The notes: generated from the letters alone by a model not told the origin. Positions 1 through 7,545 are shown, counted from the stretch's first letter. The stretch is DNA of 24,593 bases from Clostridiales bacterium (GCA_031270585.1 JAISXK010000048.1:1-24593), one strand, 5' to 3'. Program-made: numbers and translations.

Positions 1-108
1 ACCTTGACCATTTACACGCACCTATCGCAGCGCAAGGAAGATAACAGCACCGCGCAGCTGAACGACGTGTTTTCAAAAAAGGTTGCCAAAAGGTTGCCAG
101 CAAAATGA
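1..108 (+). CDS. C-terminal end of a tyrosine recombinase (integrase), partial
   Basis: An open frame enters from the left edge and ends at TGA 106-108, giving 35 residues. They contain TLTIYTHLSQRKE, which resembles the end of the catalytic domain of phage and ICE tyrosine recombinases, where the Tyr of 'Y-T-H-L' is the DNA-cleaving nucleophile. The rest of the protein, including the Arg/His catalytic residues, lies outside the window. The gene points at the 3' end of a tRNA-Arg gene 60 bp away, a typical place for an integrase at the edge of an integrated element. Its last codons contain an 11-bp tandem duplication (77-87 and 88-98), so the basic tail may be recently altered. The family call rests on a short segment, but the context agrees. 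Confidence 0.75.
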   Translation, partial: TLTIYTHLSQRKEDNSTAQLNDVFSKKVAKRLPAK

Positions 109-130
109 AAATACAGGATATAAAAAAATA

Positions 131-165
131 AAAACCCCCTAAAATGTCCTATTTTAGGGGGTTTT
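131..165. terminator. Bidirectional intrinsic terminator between integrase and tRNA-Arg
   Basis: A perfect 15-bp inverted repeat (131-145 with 151-165) encloses a 5-nt loop. The core is CCCCCTAAAAT paired with ATTTTAGGGGG. On the plus strand the stem ends in TTTT followed by TA. On the minus strand it runs into a long T-rich tract (130-120). It can therefore end both the integrase transcript and the tRNA transcript. Confidence 0.9.
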
Positions 166-167
166 TA

Positions 168-244
168 TGGCGCGCCCTGAGGGATTTGAACCCCCGACCT
201 TCTGGTCCGTAGCCAAACGCTCTATCCAGCTGAGCCAAGGGCGC
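168..244 (-). tRNA. tRNA-Arg (anticodon ACG)
   Basis: Read on the minus strand, the 7-bp acceptor stem is GCGCCCT (244-238) with AGGGCGC (178-172). The D arm is GCTC/GAGC. The anticodon stem TTTGG/CCAGA holds the loop CTACGGA, so the anticodon is ACG, which is normally edited to ICG by TadA. The T arm contains GGTTCAAATCC. A CCA end is encoded at 170-168. All arms fold canonically, and the total is 77 nt with CCA. The 3' half is a classic attachment target for tyrosine integrases, and an integrase gene ends just beyond it. Confidence 0.96.
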
Positions 245-262
245 ACGAAACCGACGACGTTC

Positions 263-291
263 ATTATAGTCAAAAACGCGTAACCTGTCAA
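263..291 (-). promoter_or_regulatory. Consensus sigma-A promoter of tRNA-Arg
   Basis: On the minus strand, TTGACA (291-286) and TATAAT (268-263) are separated by exactly 17 nt. Both hexamers are perfect consensus. The -10 lies about 19 nt upstream of the tRNA 5' end, which suits a short precursor leader. Confidence 0.9.
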
Positions 292-292
292 G

Positions 293-345
293 CAAAACCT
301 GCCGTGACGTAAGTGTCGTCAAAACCTGCCGTGACGTAAGTGTCG
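293..345. repeat. Two tandem copies of a 26-bp direct repeat
   Basis: An identical 26-bp unit occurs at 293-318 and 320-345, separated by one T (27-bp period). It begins CAAAACCTGCCG and ends GACGTAAGTGTCG. It lies just upstream of the tRNA-Arg promoter, outside any coding frame I can support. Function unknown. It could be a protein-binding array, an integrase arm-site pair or a scar. Confidence 0.85.
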
Positions 346-350
346 GCCTC

Positions 351-375
351 CGTGATCACAGCTTCGTGATCACAG
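351..375. repeat. Pair of palindromic GTGATCAC boxes
   Basis: The 11-mer CGTGATCACAG occurs at 351-361 and 365-375, a 14-bp period. Each copy contains the perfect palindrome GTGATCAC. Two closely spaced identical palindromes suggest an operator for a dimeric regulator, but no regulator gene in the window points to it. The pair lies about 120 bp upstream of the proposed iorA promoter. Confidence 0.6.
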
Positions 376-492
376 TCTTATGGCATAAAATGGCAAAGTC
401 GCCGCACAATGACCGAGCAAAATGGCCATCATCCAACCCTCTCCCATGTCGTTTGTGGGCCGGCGGTTTTTCGTATTTGCGTAATTTTGCGA

Positions 493-521
493 TTGTTATT
501 CCCCCGCCGCTTTGGTATGAT
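493..521 (+). promoter_or_regulatory. Candidate promoter of iorAB
   Basis: TTGTTA (493-498), a 17-nt spacer and TATGAT (516-521), with an extended -10 TG at 513-514. Transcription would start near 528 and leave an untranslated leader of about 80 nt that contains the inverted repeat at 563-587. It is the best-scoring match I see between the tRNA and iorA. Confidence 0.5.
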
Positions 522-562
522 GGGTATGGCGCATAAATAAGATAATGGTGCGCTCTTTATTC

Positions 563-587
563 GTTTAAAAACAACCGTTTTTTAAAC
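563..587. other. 9-bp inverted repeat in the iorA leader
   Basis: GTTTAAAAA (563-571) pairs with TTTTTAAAC (579-587) across a 7-nt loop. It sits between the candidate promoter and the iorA ribosome binding site. It has no G+C-rich stem or T tract of a terminator, so an operator or a weak RNA hairpin is more likely. Confidence 0.5.
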
Positions 588-608
588 AAACGCGAACGGA
601 GGTATATC

Positions 609-2465
609 GTGTTAAGAAGCATCAGTGGGAACGAGGCGGTAGCGCTGGCCGCCGTCAATGCGGGTGCGACCGTCATTACGGGCTATCCCGGCACCCCGTC
701 CTCCGAGGTAATCGGCAGCCTGTGGGGGCGCGAGCTTTCCGGGGTGGAGGTGCAATGGAGCACCAATGAAAAGGTGGCGCTTGAAATAGCGGCGGCATCC
801 TCTTGGGCGGGGCAGTATGCGCTATGCACCATGAAGATGTCAGGGTTAAACGTGGCGTATGATTCGCTTATCAGCATTGTTTACTCGGGCTGCACCGGCG
901 CGCTGGTGCTCTACGTCTGCGATGATCCGGGGGTATCCGCCGGCATGCCCGAGCAGGATGTGCGCGGCTTTGCCAGGATGAGCGATATGCCCGTTATCGA
1001 CGTATCCTCGGTAGAGGACAGCTATACGCTCACACAGTACGCGTTTTCGCTTTCTGCGCGCATCCAATCGCCTGTAATGGTGCGTTCGGTAACGGGTGTG
1101 GCGCTTTCGCACGCTGCGGTGGATCTGCCGGATATGCGACCGGCATTGCCACGCCCCCCTGTACTCGTAAAGGATATCGAAAAGTTCACCAAGGCCGGCG
1201 CGAAGATCTGTGTGGATCAGCACGCTGCATTGCTAATAAGCTTGGATACCGCCCAAGCGCTCATCCATGAAGACGGCGTCAACCCCCTTTCGCTTGCCGC
1301 AGGCGCTGTGGCGGGGCTTGTGGCGGTGGGGATAATGGGCGCCTATCTGGATGAGGGGCTGGCGCTTGCAAAAGCGCGGGGCACGCTGCCGCCGCTTTCC
1401 ACCTTATGGGTAAAAACCACCGTGCCGCCGCCCGTTGAAGAGCTGCGCGCGCTTATTAGCGCGTGCGATATTATCGCCGTGGTAGAAGAAAATGAACCCT
1501 ATGTGGAACATGCGCTACTGCGCGAAGCTTTCCATATGGGCCGCGCGGTTAAGCTGATTGGCAAGGATGACGGCACATTCTCACGGATTGGTTCCATGGA
1601 TGCGGCGTCGGTAGCAAAGGCCGCGCTGCTTGCGTGCGGCATGCCGCCCGCCGAGGCGCACTATGCGGACACAACGGCGCATTGCGCGGTGCGGCCCATA
1701 GGCGTTTGCGCGGGCTGCCCGCACAGGGGCGTGTTTATGAGCATCAACGACGCCATCAAAAACCTCGGCTATAAAAAGGACGACGTAGTGGTCACGGGTG
1801 ACATCGGCTGCACCATATTGGGCATGAGCCCCCCGTTCCACACATTGTGGACGGAAGTTTCCATGGGGGCGAGCATTCCCATGGCGCAGGGGTTTTATTA
1901 CGCGGGCGTCAAAACGCCCGTCATCGCCACCATTGGCGACAGCACGTTTATCCATGGTGGCATACCGGGTCTTATCAATGCCGTTTGGAACAACACCGAC
2001 ATCACAGCCATCATTATGGATAACGGATGGACGTGTATGACGGGCATGCAGGTAAACCCCGGCACCGCAAGCGCTTTCCAGCGTTCGCCTCAAAACCACC
2101 GCGTGGATATCGCCAATATTATACCTGCCCTGGGCGTCGAGCATTTTGCCGTGGTGGATCCTTACGACATAGCGCTCACCACCAAAACGCTGCAGGATAT
2201 GGCGAAACTCCCGGGCGTCAAGGTGCTCTTGGCAAGGCGCGAATGCGCCATACAAGCCAACCGGCGCAAAATCAAATATGCGGATATAAAAGTAGATGCC
2301 GGGAAATGCACATTTTGCAAGCTGTGCGTTATGAAAACCGGCTGCCCCGCGTTAACCGTTGCAAACAATAAAGTGGCCGTAGATACAAAGCAGTGCAACG
2401 GCTGCGGTGTTTGCGCGTCCGCATGCAGGTTTGGCGCAATTAAAAAGCAAGAGGTGCAGGCATGA
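609..2465 (+). CDS. iorA: Indolepyruvate ferredoxin oxidoreductase, alpha subunit
   Basis: 618 aa. IorA with IorB oxidatively decarboxylates indolepyruvate and other aryl pyruvates to the aryl-acyl-CoA in the cytoplasm of anaerobes, using thiamine diphosphate and passing electrons to ferredoxin. The N-terminal pyrimidine-binding domain shows GYPGTPSSEV. The C-terminal thiamine-diphosphate region shows GDIGCTILG. The tail (about residues 565-610) carries two ferredoxin-type clusters, KCTFCKLC...GCP and QCNGCGVCASACRFGAI. The length is normal for the family. The start is GTG with GGAGG at 598-602, 6 nt upstream. The stop overlaps the start of iorB (ATGA), so the two are translationally coupled. 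Identification is firm. The exact 2-oxo-acid preference cannot be read from sequence. Confidence 0.95.
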   Translation: MLRSISGNEAVALAAVNAGATVITGYPGTPSSEVIGSLWGRELSGVEVQWSTNEKVALEIAAASSWAGQYALCTMKMSGLNVAYDSLISIVYSGCTGALVLYVCDDPGVSAGMPEQDVRGFARMSDMPVIDVSSVEDSYTLTQYAFSLSARIQSPVMVRSVTGVALSHAAVDLPDMRPALPRPPVLVKDIEKFTKAGAKICVDQHAALLISLDTAQALIHEDGVNPLSLAAGAVAGLVAVGIMGAYLDEGLALAKARGTLPPLSTLWVKTTVPPPVEELRALISACDIIAVVEENEPYVEHALLREAFHMGRAVKLIGKDDGTFSRIGSMDAASVAKAALLACGMPPAEAHYADTTAHCAVRPIGVCAGCPHRGVFMSINDAIKNLGYKKDDVVVTGDIGCTILGMSPPFHTLWTEVSMGASIPMAQGFYYAGVKTPVIATIGDSTFIHGGIPGLINAVWNNTDITAIIMDNGWTCMTGMQVNPGTASAFQRSPQNHRVDIANIIPALGVEHFAVVDPYDIALTTKTLQDMAKLPGVKVLLARRECAIQANRRKIKYADIKVDAGKCTFCKLCVMKTGCPALTVANNKVAVDTKQCNGCGVCASACRFGAIKKQEVQA

Positions 2466-3034
2466 ATATGAATATTTTTATGGTTGGAGTCGGCGGCCAG
2501 GGCGTGCTGACGATTGCGGAACTTCTTGTTGCGGCGTCCATCGCCAGGGGCTTGGACTGCATCTTTTACCCCACAAAGGGCATGGCGCAGCGCGGCGGGT
2601 TTGTAAAAGCCCAGTTGCGCATAGGCGAAAAGCCCGGCGGCCCTGATATCAGTCTGGGCGGTGCGGACATCGTGATCGCAATGGAACAAAACGAGGCCCT
2701 GAAGGCCGTGCCTTATTTAAAGCAAGGCGGAGATATGATCGTGTATGGCTACAGATGGCTGCCTACGGACGCCATGCTGGGCCGTGCCCCCTACCCCGAC
2801 GCCACGCAGGTGGAAGCTGCGGCACAAACCAGGCAGGCGTGCTATACCTATGTGCCTACAGAAAAGCTCATGGGCGGCGGCGGCGAAAATATATTCCTGT
2901 TATCCGCTTCGCAAAAGCATACGGCGCTAAAGGAGCTTTTCAGCGCAGAAGAGCTCTTTGCCGCTGTTACACAACGGTTCCCCAAATTTGTTGAAAGCAA
3001 CAAAAATGCCTTCCGGTGCGGGCAACAGGTATAG
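2462..3034 (+). CDS. iorB: Indolepyruvate ferredoxin oxidoreductase, beta subunit
   Basis: 190 aa, the usual size of the gamma-type pyruvate-ferredoxin oxidoreductase domain that forms IorB. The N-terminus has the glycine-rich GVGGQGVLT motif, followed by YPTKGMAQRGGFV, which is characteristic of this subunit. It is the partner of IorA in a two-subunit enzyme. The ATG overlaps the iorA stop codon by 4 bp and is preceded by an AGAGGTG-type ribosome binding site inside iorA. The gene ends 25 bp from the stop codon of the convergent gene at 3060. I see no strong terminator in that gap. Confidence 0.94.
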   Translation: MNMNIFMVGVGGQGVLTIAELLVAASIARGLDCIFYPTKGMAQRGGFVKAQLRIGEKPGGPDISLGGADIVIAMEQNEALKAVPYLKQGGDMIVYGYRWLPTDAMLGRAPYPDATQVEAAAQTRQACYTYVPTEKLMGGGGENIFLLSASQKHTALKELFSAEELFAAVTQRFPKFVESNKNAFRCGQQV

Positions 3035-3059
3035 GGCGGCATGCCCAAAAGAAACGCGC

Positions 3060-4406
3060 TTATTTTCGCGTGAGCTTTACCCAATACCCTCCGCTTCTGG
3101 CCTGTATAAAGCGTGTAAAATCGCGAAGGTGCGGCGGGGGTACGGGGCTGTATTCCTTAGGCACTGCCGTGATGATCATGTCGTCGTTGCCACAGCGCAT
3201 GCGTCCCTCCAGGTAAAATCCGCCGCCGTGCTGCTGTATCCGCGTCCATGACGAACCCGGAAACTGATGCGGGAATGGGTTTTCTACCTTTTGCGGCCCC
3301 GGTTGTAGCTGCGGTTGCGCTTGCGGCTCCGGTTGTGATTGCGCCTGCGGCCCCGGTTGTAGCTGCGGTTGCGCTTGCGGCCCCGGTTGGGGCTGCGGCC
3401 CCGGTTGTAGCTGTGGTTGCGCTTGCGGCTCCGGTTGCGGCTCCGGTTGCGCTTGCGGCTCCGGTTGCGCTTGCGGCTCCGGTTGTGGTTGCGGCTGCGG
3501 CTCCGGCCGGGGCGGACGTATTGGCCGCCAGGACGTTGCCGCACCGTCGTCGGTTATGGGCATGCCCGTAAATATATCTGCGGATATATGATTGGGCGCA
3601 CTTAAGTCTGCGCCGCCAAACAACTCGGGTATCAGCTCGCGCGGGGTATGGGCGGCAATCTCAAAGGGGCATGACCCAAACCCGTCTCCCGGCACGTGGA
3701 AGGGGTACGTGACGGCCTGTTTATTCACGCCTGCGCCGTTGACACCTGCGCCGTTGATATGGGCAATTACCGCTTCCTTTTCCGTTTGCGCGGACAAATA
3801 AGACGCAAAGCCGTCCGCCGCCACACAGGCGGCGACCGGCGGTTCCTTCCCCAACACCGCCGCGTGACGTGCAGGCGGCGCGTTCCCCCCGTCCTCTGCC
3901 GGTTCTGCGGCATCAATCATGGCGTCTTCCCGTGCTAATGCGCCTATCGCCTTGCCAAACGAAGGCTGTGGCGGCGTACCCGCTTCCTGCGCCGGAATGT
4001 TTGCCGCAGAAGGGATATGTTGATCCCGCTCAAGGGGCGCGCAGGTGTGTGTGATATTCTCCTGCGTAAAGGGGACAAACTGTGCCCGCAGGCGCGCCAT
4101 GGCCTCGGCAAACGCATCCTCGCAGCCCTTTACGGCGCCGCAGCACACGCAGACACCCTCGCCATTCATGGCCGCAATGCCGTAGGGCACATCGTTGCCG
4201 CGAAGCGGCGCGTCAGTGCCGTGCGGATGCAAGGCGCGCGCGCCGTTGTTCGTCAATAAATACAATTCCTTCATCAGCGCCCTTTGCGCGTTGCCGCAGC
4301 GCAGCGCAACATTTGCGTAGTTATCCGTGCGGCGCATGCGCGCGGTGGCGCAATAATGGCCCGTAAGCGGTGAATGCATGGGGATGACAATCATATTTTG
4401 TTCCAT
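3060..4406 (-). CDS. Unrecognised protein with a Pro/Gln/Glu repeat linker
   Basis: 448 aa from the ATG at 4406-4404, chosen because AGGAGG (4417-4412) lies 5 nt upstream. A longer in-frame start at 4451 has no such site. I do not recognise the family. Residues about 1-115 form a compact Cys-containing N-terminal region (VCVCCGAVKGC). A less ordered Ala/Pro-rich middle follows. Next comes a roughly 75-residue low-complexity stretch of PQ, PE and AQ dipeptides. A conserved-looking C-terminal block of about 70 residues contains GGGFYLEGRMRC, VPPPHLRDFTRF and GGYWVKLTR. There is no signal peptide or membrane segment. The layout is two small domains joined by a long flexible linker, which suits a scaffold or a spore- or surface-associated protein, but that is a guess. 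It is transcribed divergently from the dnaD-like gene. Confidence 0.8.
   Translation of the reverse strand: MEQNMIVIPMHSPLTGHYCATARMRRTDNYANVALRCGNAQRALMKELYLLTNNGARALHPHGTDAPLRGNDVPYGIAAMNGEGVCVCCGAVKGCEDAFAEAMARLRAQFVPFTQENITHTCAPLERDQHIPSAANIPAQEAGTPPQPSFGKAIGALAREDAMIDAAEPAEDGGNAPPARHAAVLGKEPPVAACVAADGFASYLSAQTEKEAVIAHINGAGVNGAGVNKQAVTYPFHVPGDGFGSCPFEIAAHTPRELIPELFGGADLSAPNHISADIFTGMPITDDGAATSWRPIRPPRPEPQPQPQPEPQAQPEPQAQPEPQPEPQAQPQLQPGPQPQPGPQAQPQLQPGPQAQSQPEPQAQPQLQPGPQKVENPFPHQFPGSSWTRIQQHGGGFYLEGRMRCGNDDMIITAVPKEYSPVPPPHLRDFTRFIQARSGGYWVKLTRK
3291..3510. repeat. Imperfect tandem repeats encoding the PQ/PE linker
   Basis: About 220 bp are built from 6-bp and 12-bp variants of CGGTTG, CGGCTC and CGCTTG on the plus strand, with longer near-identical blocks such as the pieces starting near 3299 and 3353. 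All units are multiples of 3, so the minus-strand reading frame is kept. Such tracts tend to change length by slippage. They also create long false open frames on the other strand and in other frames. Confidence 0.85.
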
Positions 4407-4479
4407 GGCGACCTCCTGATTGATGCCTCTTCTCAATACTATATGCAGCATATTTCCCCGTTACGATAGTTTTCTCTTG

Positions 4480-4488
4480 TGGTATAAT
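4480..4488 (+). promoter_or_regulatory. Extended -10 promoter of the dnaD-dnaC-ispE operon
   Basis: TGGTATAAT is a perfect TATAAT (4483-4488) with the extended TG at 4480-4481. A poor -35 candidate, TTACGA (4461-4466), lies 16 nt upstream. Transcription would begin near 4495. This excludes an upstream ATG at 4487, which lies inside the -10 box, as the start of the following gene. Confidence 0.7.
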
Positions 4489-4531
4489 GGGTTTGCGACA
4501 AAGTCACCGGTTTGAAAGGATGGATGTGAGA

Positions 4532-5713
4532 ATGCATTGCCGGTTTGCGCCGGAACAGCTTCCCATGGAGGCGACCCCGGTAGATAATCTGTTCATACTC
4601 GAATACATGCACAACGCAGATGTCACCCAATTGCGTGTGTACCTGTATGGGCTTATGCTGTGCCGCTACCCTTCGTTTCATTCCGCATCCATGATGGAGG
4701 CGCTCTCGCTTAGCGAGCAGGAGCTTATCAACGCGTTTGCACACTGGCAGCGCGAGGGATTGGTGCGCATTATCAGCGCAAGCCCGCTGGAAGTGGAATA
4801 CATCGCCCCCTCCGAGCGGCAGGCCGGCCCCATGTTGCTGCCGGGCAAGTACGCGCAGCTTGTGCAGGCCGTGCAATCGCTTCTGGCGCCGCGCACCTTG
4901 CGTCCCGCCGAGCTTCGCCGCGTGTATGACTGGGTAGAGGTCTATAATTTGGAAGAGTGCGCCGTCATCGAGCTAATCTCACACTGTTTGGAGCGCAAAG
5001 GCCCCCGCGTCAGCCTGAGCTATATCGACACCGTAGCGCGCGCCTGGGCGGATGATCATGTGCATACGCCCGCCGAAGCCAAGGCGCACGCAGACGCCTT
5101 CCAGGCGCTTACCGGCGGCGCCGCTTCCATATTAAAGCGCTGGAACCTTTCCCGGCTCCCTACGCAGGATGAGCTGGCGCTCTATGAAAAGTGGGTAACC
5201 CAATGGGGCTATACGCAAAAGGCCATTTTGGCTGCCTGCCCCGCCATGACAAAGGCCGAACGGCCAAGCTTCGCCTATCTTGACGGCGTATTGGAGCGGC
5301 TGCATACATGTAAGCTGCACAGCGAAAGCGATGTCGCCACGCACATCGCCGCTGCGGATGAAGACAGCGCTTTTGCCCGGGAGGTGTTTTCGCTGCTGGG
5401 CGCCGGCCGGGCCGCGCGACCCAACGAGCGCGCGCAACTCAAGGCATTTTTGGATGCAGGGCTTTCAAAGGAGATTTTGTTTTTCGCGGCCAGGCAAGCG
5501 GCCGGCAAGGAGCGCCCCTTTGGCTTTTTAAAAAAGCTCTTGGGGGATTATGTGGATAAGGGCGTGCGCACGTTGGATGAAGCGCAAGCCGCAATGGATG
5601 ATCACGCCGGCGCATACCGGCAAAAAACACAAAATCCCGCCAGTATGGATTATCCGCAGAAGCGTTACACCGATGAGGAACTCAAGCATATTTTTGTGAA
5701 TTTGGATGAATAG
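4532..5713 (+). CDS. DnaD-domain replication initiation protein
   Basis: 393 aa. DnaD/DnaB-type proteins remodel DNA and help load the replicative helicase in Bacillota, acting with a DnaC/DnaI-like ATPase, and such an ATPase follows 2 bp downstream. The N-terminal winged-helix-like region (VTQLRVYLYGLMLCRYP through LVRIISASPLEVEYI) and the later helical DnaD-type segment fit. A second helical block with FGFLKKLLGDYVDKG lies near the C-terminus. It is longer than B. subtilis DnaD (about 230 aa), as in many clostridial relatives with duplicated domains. I chose ATG 4532, downstream of AAAGGA at 4515-4520. An in-frame ATG at 4520 overlaps that site, and one at 4487 lies inside the promoter. It is not clear whether this is the orthologue of DnaD or of DnaB. 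Confidence 0.82.
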   Translation: MHCRFAPEQLPMEATPVDNLFILEYMHNADVTQLRVYLYGLMLCRYPSFHSASMMEALSLSEQELINAFAHWQREGLVRIISASPLEVEYIAPSERQAGPMLLPGKYAQLVQAVQSLLAPRTLRPAELRRVYDWVEVYNLEECAVIELISHCLERKGPRVSLSYIDTVARAWADDHVHTPAEAKAHADAFQALTGGAASILKRWNLSRLPTQDELALYEKWVTQWGYTQKAILAACPAMTKAERPSFAYLDGVLERLHTCKLHSESDVATHIAAADEDSAFAREVFSLLGAGRAARPNERAQLKAFLDAGLSKEILFFAARQAAGKERPFGFLKKLLGDYVDKGVRTLDEAQAAMDDHAGAYRQKTQNPASMDYPQKRYTDEELKHIFVNLDE

Positions 5714-5715
5714 CC

Positions 5716-6672
5716 ATGTCATACCATGATTTATTAGAGCAATATGGGCGCGTCCGCGCCAAAGAAACGAGAGCGCTTGACGCGCGGCGCGCACACGCCA
5801 AAACGCTCGATAACGCTTTTGTAACGATTGAAAGCAGGCGCACAGAAGCGCTCGGGGCGCTTGGCGACGCCGTGCGCCGGAGGCTTGGCGCCACTGTGGC
5901 GGCCGGCCAAACGCGCGCGCTGTTACATGCGCTTGATTTGGAAGAGCAAACGCTTCTCAAAAAGCACGGCTTGCCCGAAACCTATTTAACGCTGCATGTG
6001 CGCTGTCCGCTCTGCCGCGATACCGGCTTTACCGGCGAAAGGGAGCGCCGCATATGCGCGTGTATGGAGGCCGCTTTGCTTGAAGAGCAGCGCGCAAGCT
6101 CCAAGCTTGATCCGCGCGAAACCTTCGAGACGTTTGACGAGAACGTGTTCCCCCGGGGCGCGCAACGCAACCAAATGAAAAGGGCGCGCGATTTCGCGCT
6201 GCAATACGCCCAAAGCCTGCCCCATACGCAAAAGCACAACCTTGTTTTTTTGGGCGAGGCTGGTCTGGGCAAAACGTTTTTGCTCAACTGCATTGCCGCG
6301 CATGCGTTTGAGCGGCGTATCGCCTTTAAAAAAGCCACCGCCTATACCATTATCGACGAGGTGCTGCTAAGCATCCGCAGTGGCGCGCAATCCGTCATAC
6401 CGCATTACATGAGTACGCCGCTTTTATTGATGGACGATCTTGGCGCCGAGCCCATGCTCAATAACATCACGCGGGAATATATGTTCTGCATACTCAACGA
6501 GCGCCGCAACGGCAGGCGGCACACCGTGATCGCCACAAATCTCACGCCGGAAGCATTGCAGCTTCGTTATGGCGAACGAGTGTTTTCACGATTGATCAGC
6601 GCGGACGACAGCGACGTGCTGCGATTAGAGGGCCAAAACCTGCGGCTTGCCGCGCGTGTGGAAAACGGGTAA
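5716..6672 (+). CDS. DnaC/DnaI-like helicase-loader AAA+ ATPase
   Basis: 318 aa. It probably loads the replicative DnaB-family helicase at origins or restarted forks. The N-terminal helicase-binding part includes a zinc-site pattern, CPLC at 97-100 and CAC at 114-116. The AAA+ core follows with Walker A GEAGLGKT (about 180-187), Walker B LLMDDLGAE (about 236-244) and a sensor-1 region VIATNLTPE. The end, RVFSRLISADD, is typical of DnaC/IstB-like ATPases. A transposon IstB is unlikely, because no istA transposase is present and the N-terminal zinc motif matches DnaI-type loaders. It starts 2 bp after the dnaD-like stop, so it is probably translationally coupled. Confidence 0.88.
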   Translation: MSYHDLLEQYGRVRAKETRALDARRAHAKTLDNAFVTIESRRTEALGALGDAVRRRLGATVAAGQTRALLHALDLEEQTLLKKHGLPETYLTLHVRCPLCRDTGFTGERERRICACMEAALLEEQRASSKLDPRETFETFDENVFPRGAQRNQMKRARDFALQYAQSLPHTQKHNLVFLGEAGLGKTFLLNCIAAHAFERRIAFKKATAYTIIDEVLLSIRSGAQSVIPHYMSTPLLLMDDLGAEPMLNNITREYMFCILNERRNGRRHTVIATNLTPEALQLRYGERVFSRLISADDSDVLRLEGQNLRLAARVENG

Positions 6673-6678
6673 CGGACT

Positions 6679-7545
6679 ATGAACGGCAACGCGTCTATCA
6701 CGCTGCTTGCGCCGGCAAAGCTCAATCTGGCGCTCGATGTTTTAAACAAACGCGCGGACGGTTACCATGAGCTGGATATGCTGATGGTGAGCGTTTCACT
6801 TTATGATACGCTTAGTATGCAGCCTTCTTCCACAAGCCATGTAAGCTATACCGGCATGGCGGCGCCTCAAAACGATACCGTCACCCGCGCGCTCGCCGCC
6901 TATCGCATGCGCACACGCCGTCATTGCGGCGCCCGCGTGCAAGTGCAAAAGCGCATACCAACCGAAGCGGGACTTGGCGGTGGCAGCGCCGACGCCGCTG
7001 CAGCGCTACGCGGGATGCAGCGCTTTTACGGCGCGCTTTCTTCCGAGGCTCTGCTGGATGCCGCGCTGGAAGTCGGGACGGATGTGCCCTATTGCCTGCA
7101 CAACGACGCCTGCCGCGCCGGTGGCGTAGGCGAAAAGCTTATATACTTACGCACGCCGCGGCTGCCGCTTTGGTTTTTAATACTCAAGCCGCAGTCGGGC
7201 ATATCCACAAGCAGGCTGTTTTCCACATTGCGGTTGCCCGTCGCGCATCCCCGTGTAGATTTGGCCCAGCAGGCGCTCGTCACGGCCAACAGCGCATTGC
7301 TTGGCTCCTTGCTGCAAAACGCCCTGCAGCCCGCCGCTTGTGCCATACTGCCCGAGATTGATGCCCTCTGCAACGCCCTGCTGCAACGCGGGGCGCTTGG
7401 CGCGGCTATGACGGGATCTGGTTCCGCCCTGTTTGGTTTGTTTGCTTCCGAGCAAACGGCACGCCGGGCACAGACGCATTTTTCCGATTGCGCATTTCAT
7501 TTTGTATGCAAAAGTATACGGCCGTTTGAGATTGATACTTTATAA
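6679..7545 (+). CDS. ispE: 4-diphosphocytidyl-2-C-methyl-D-erythritol kinase
   Basis: 288 aa. It phosphorylates CDP-methylerythritol in the non-mevalonate (MEP) pathway of isoprenoid synthesis. The GHMP-kinase motifs are present: APAKLNLALDV with RADGYHEL near the N-terminus, the ATP-binding loop PTEAGLGGGSADAAAAL (about 94-110), TDVPYC with GGVGEKL, and the C-terminal MTGSGSALFGLF. The length is normal. It starts 6 bp after the helicase-loader stop and probably belongs to the same operon, although the pathway is unrelated to replication. No strong Shine-Dalgarno sequence is visible, so read-through coupling is likely. A hairpin follows directly after the stop. Confidence 0.95.
   Translation: MNGNASITLLAPAKLNLALDVLNKRADGYHELDMLMVSVSLYDTLSMQPSSTSHVSYTGMAAPQNDTVTRALAAYRMRTRRHCGARVQVQKRIPTEAGLGGGSADAAAALRGMQRFYGALSSEALLDAALEVGTDVPYCLHNDACRAGGVGEKLIYLRTPRLPLWFLILKPQSGISTSRLFSTLRLPVAHPRVDLAQQALVTANSALLGSLLQNALQPAACAILPEIDALCNALLQRGALGAAMTGSGSALFGLFASEQTARRAQTHFSDCAFHFVCKSIRPFEIDTL

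Noticed and set aside
351..375. CRP-type binding sites
   Set aside because: The half sites resemble TGTGA/TCACA but the arms are too close (8-bp palindrome rather than a 16-bp spaced site).
1581..2255. Long open frame on the minus strand inside iorA (224 codons)
   Set aside because: It is antisense to a firmly identified gene, has no family features and is rich in His/Arg as expected from a shadow of GC-rich coding DNA.
3248..3605. Plus-strand and alternative minus-strand frames across the repeat tract, encoding Ala/Pro/Val, Arg/Leu or Arg/Asn repeats
   Set aside because: They arise because the repeat unit length is a multiple of 3. The minus-strand frame of the 3060-4406 gene has a proper start site and non-repetitive ends.
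5716..6672. IstB-type transposition helper rather than a helicase loader
   Set aside because: No istA, no inverted repeats, and an N-terminal Cys motif and dnaD-like neighbour fit a DnaI/DnaC-type loader.
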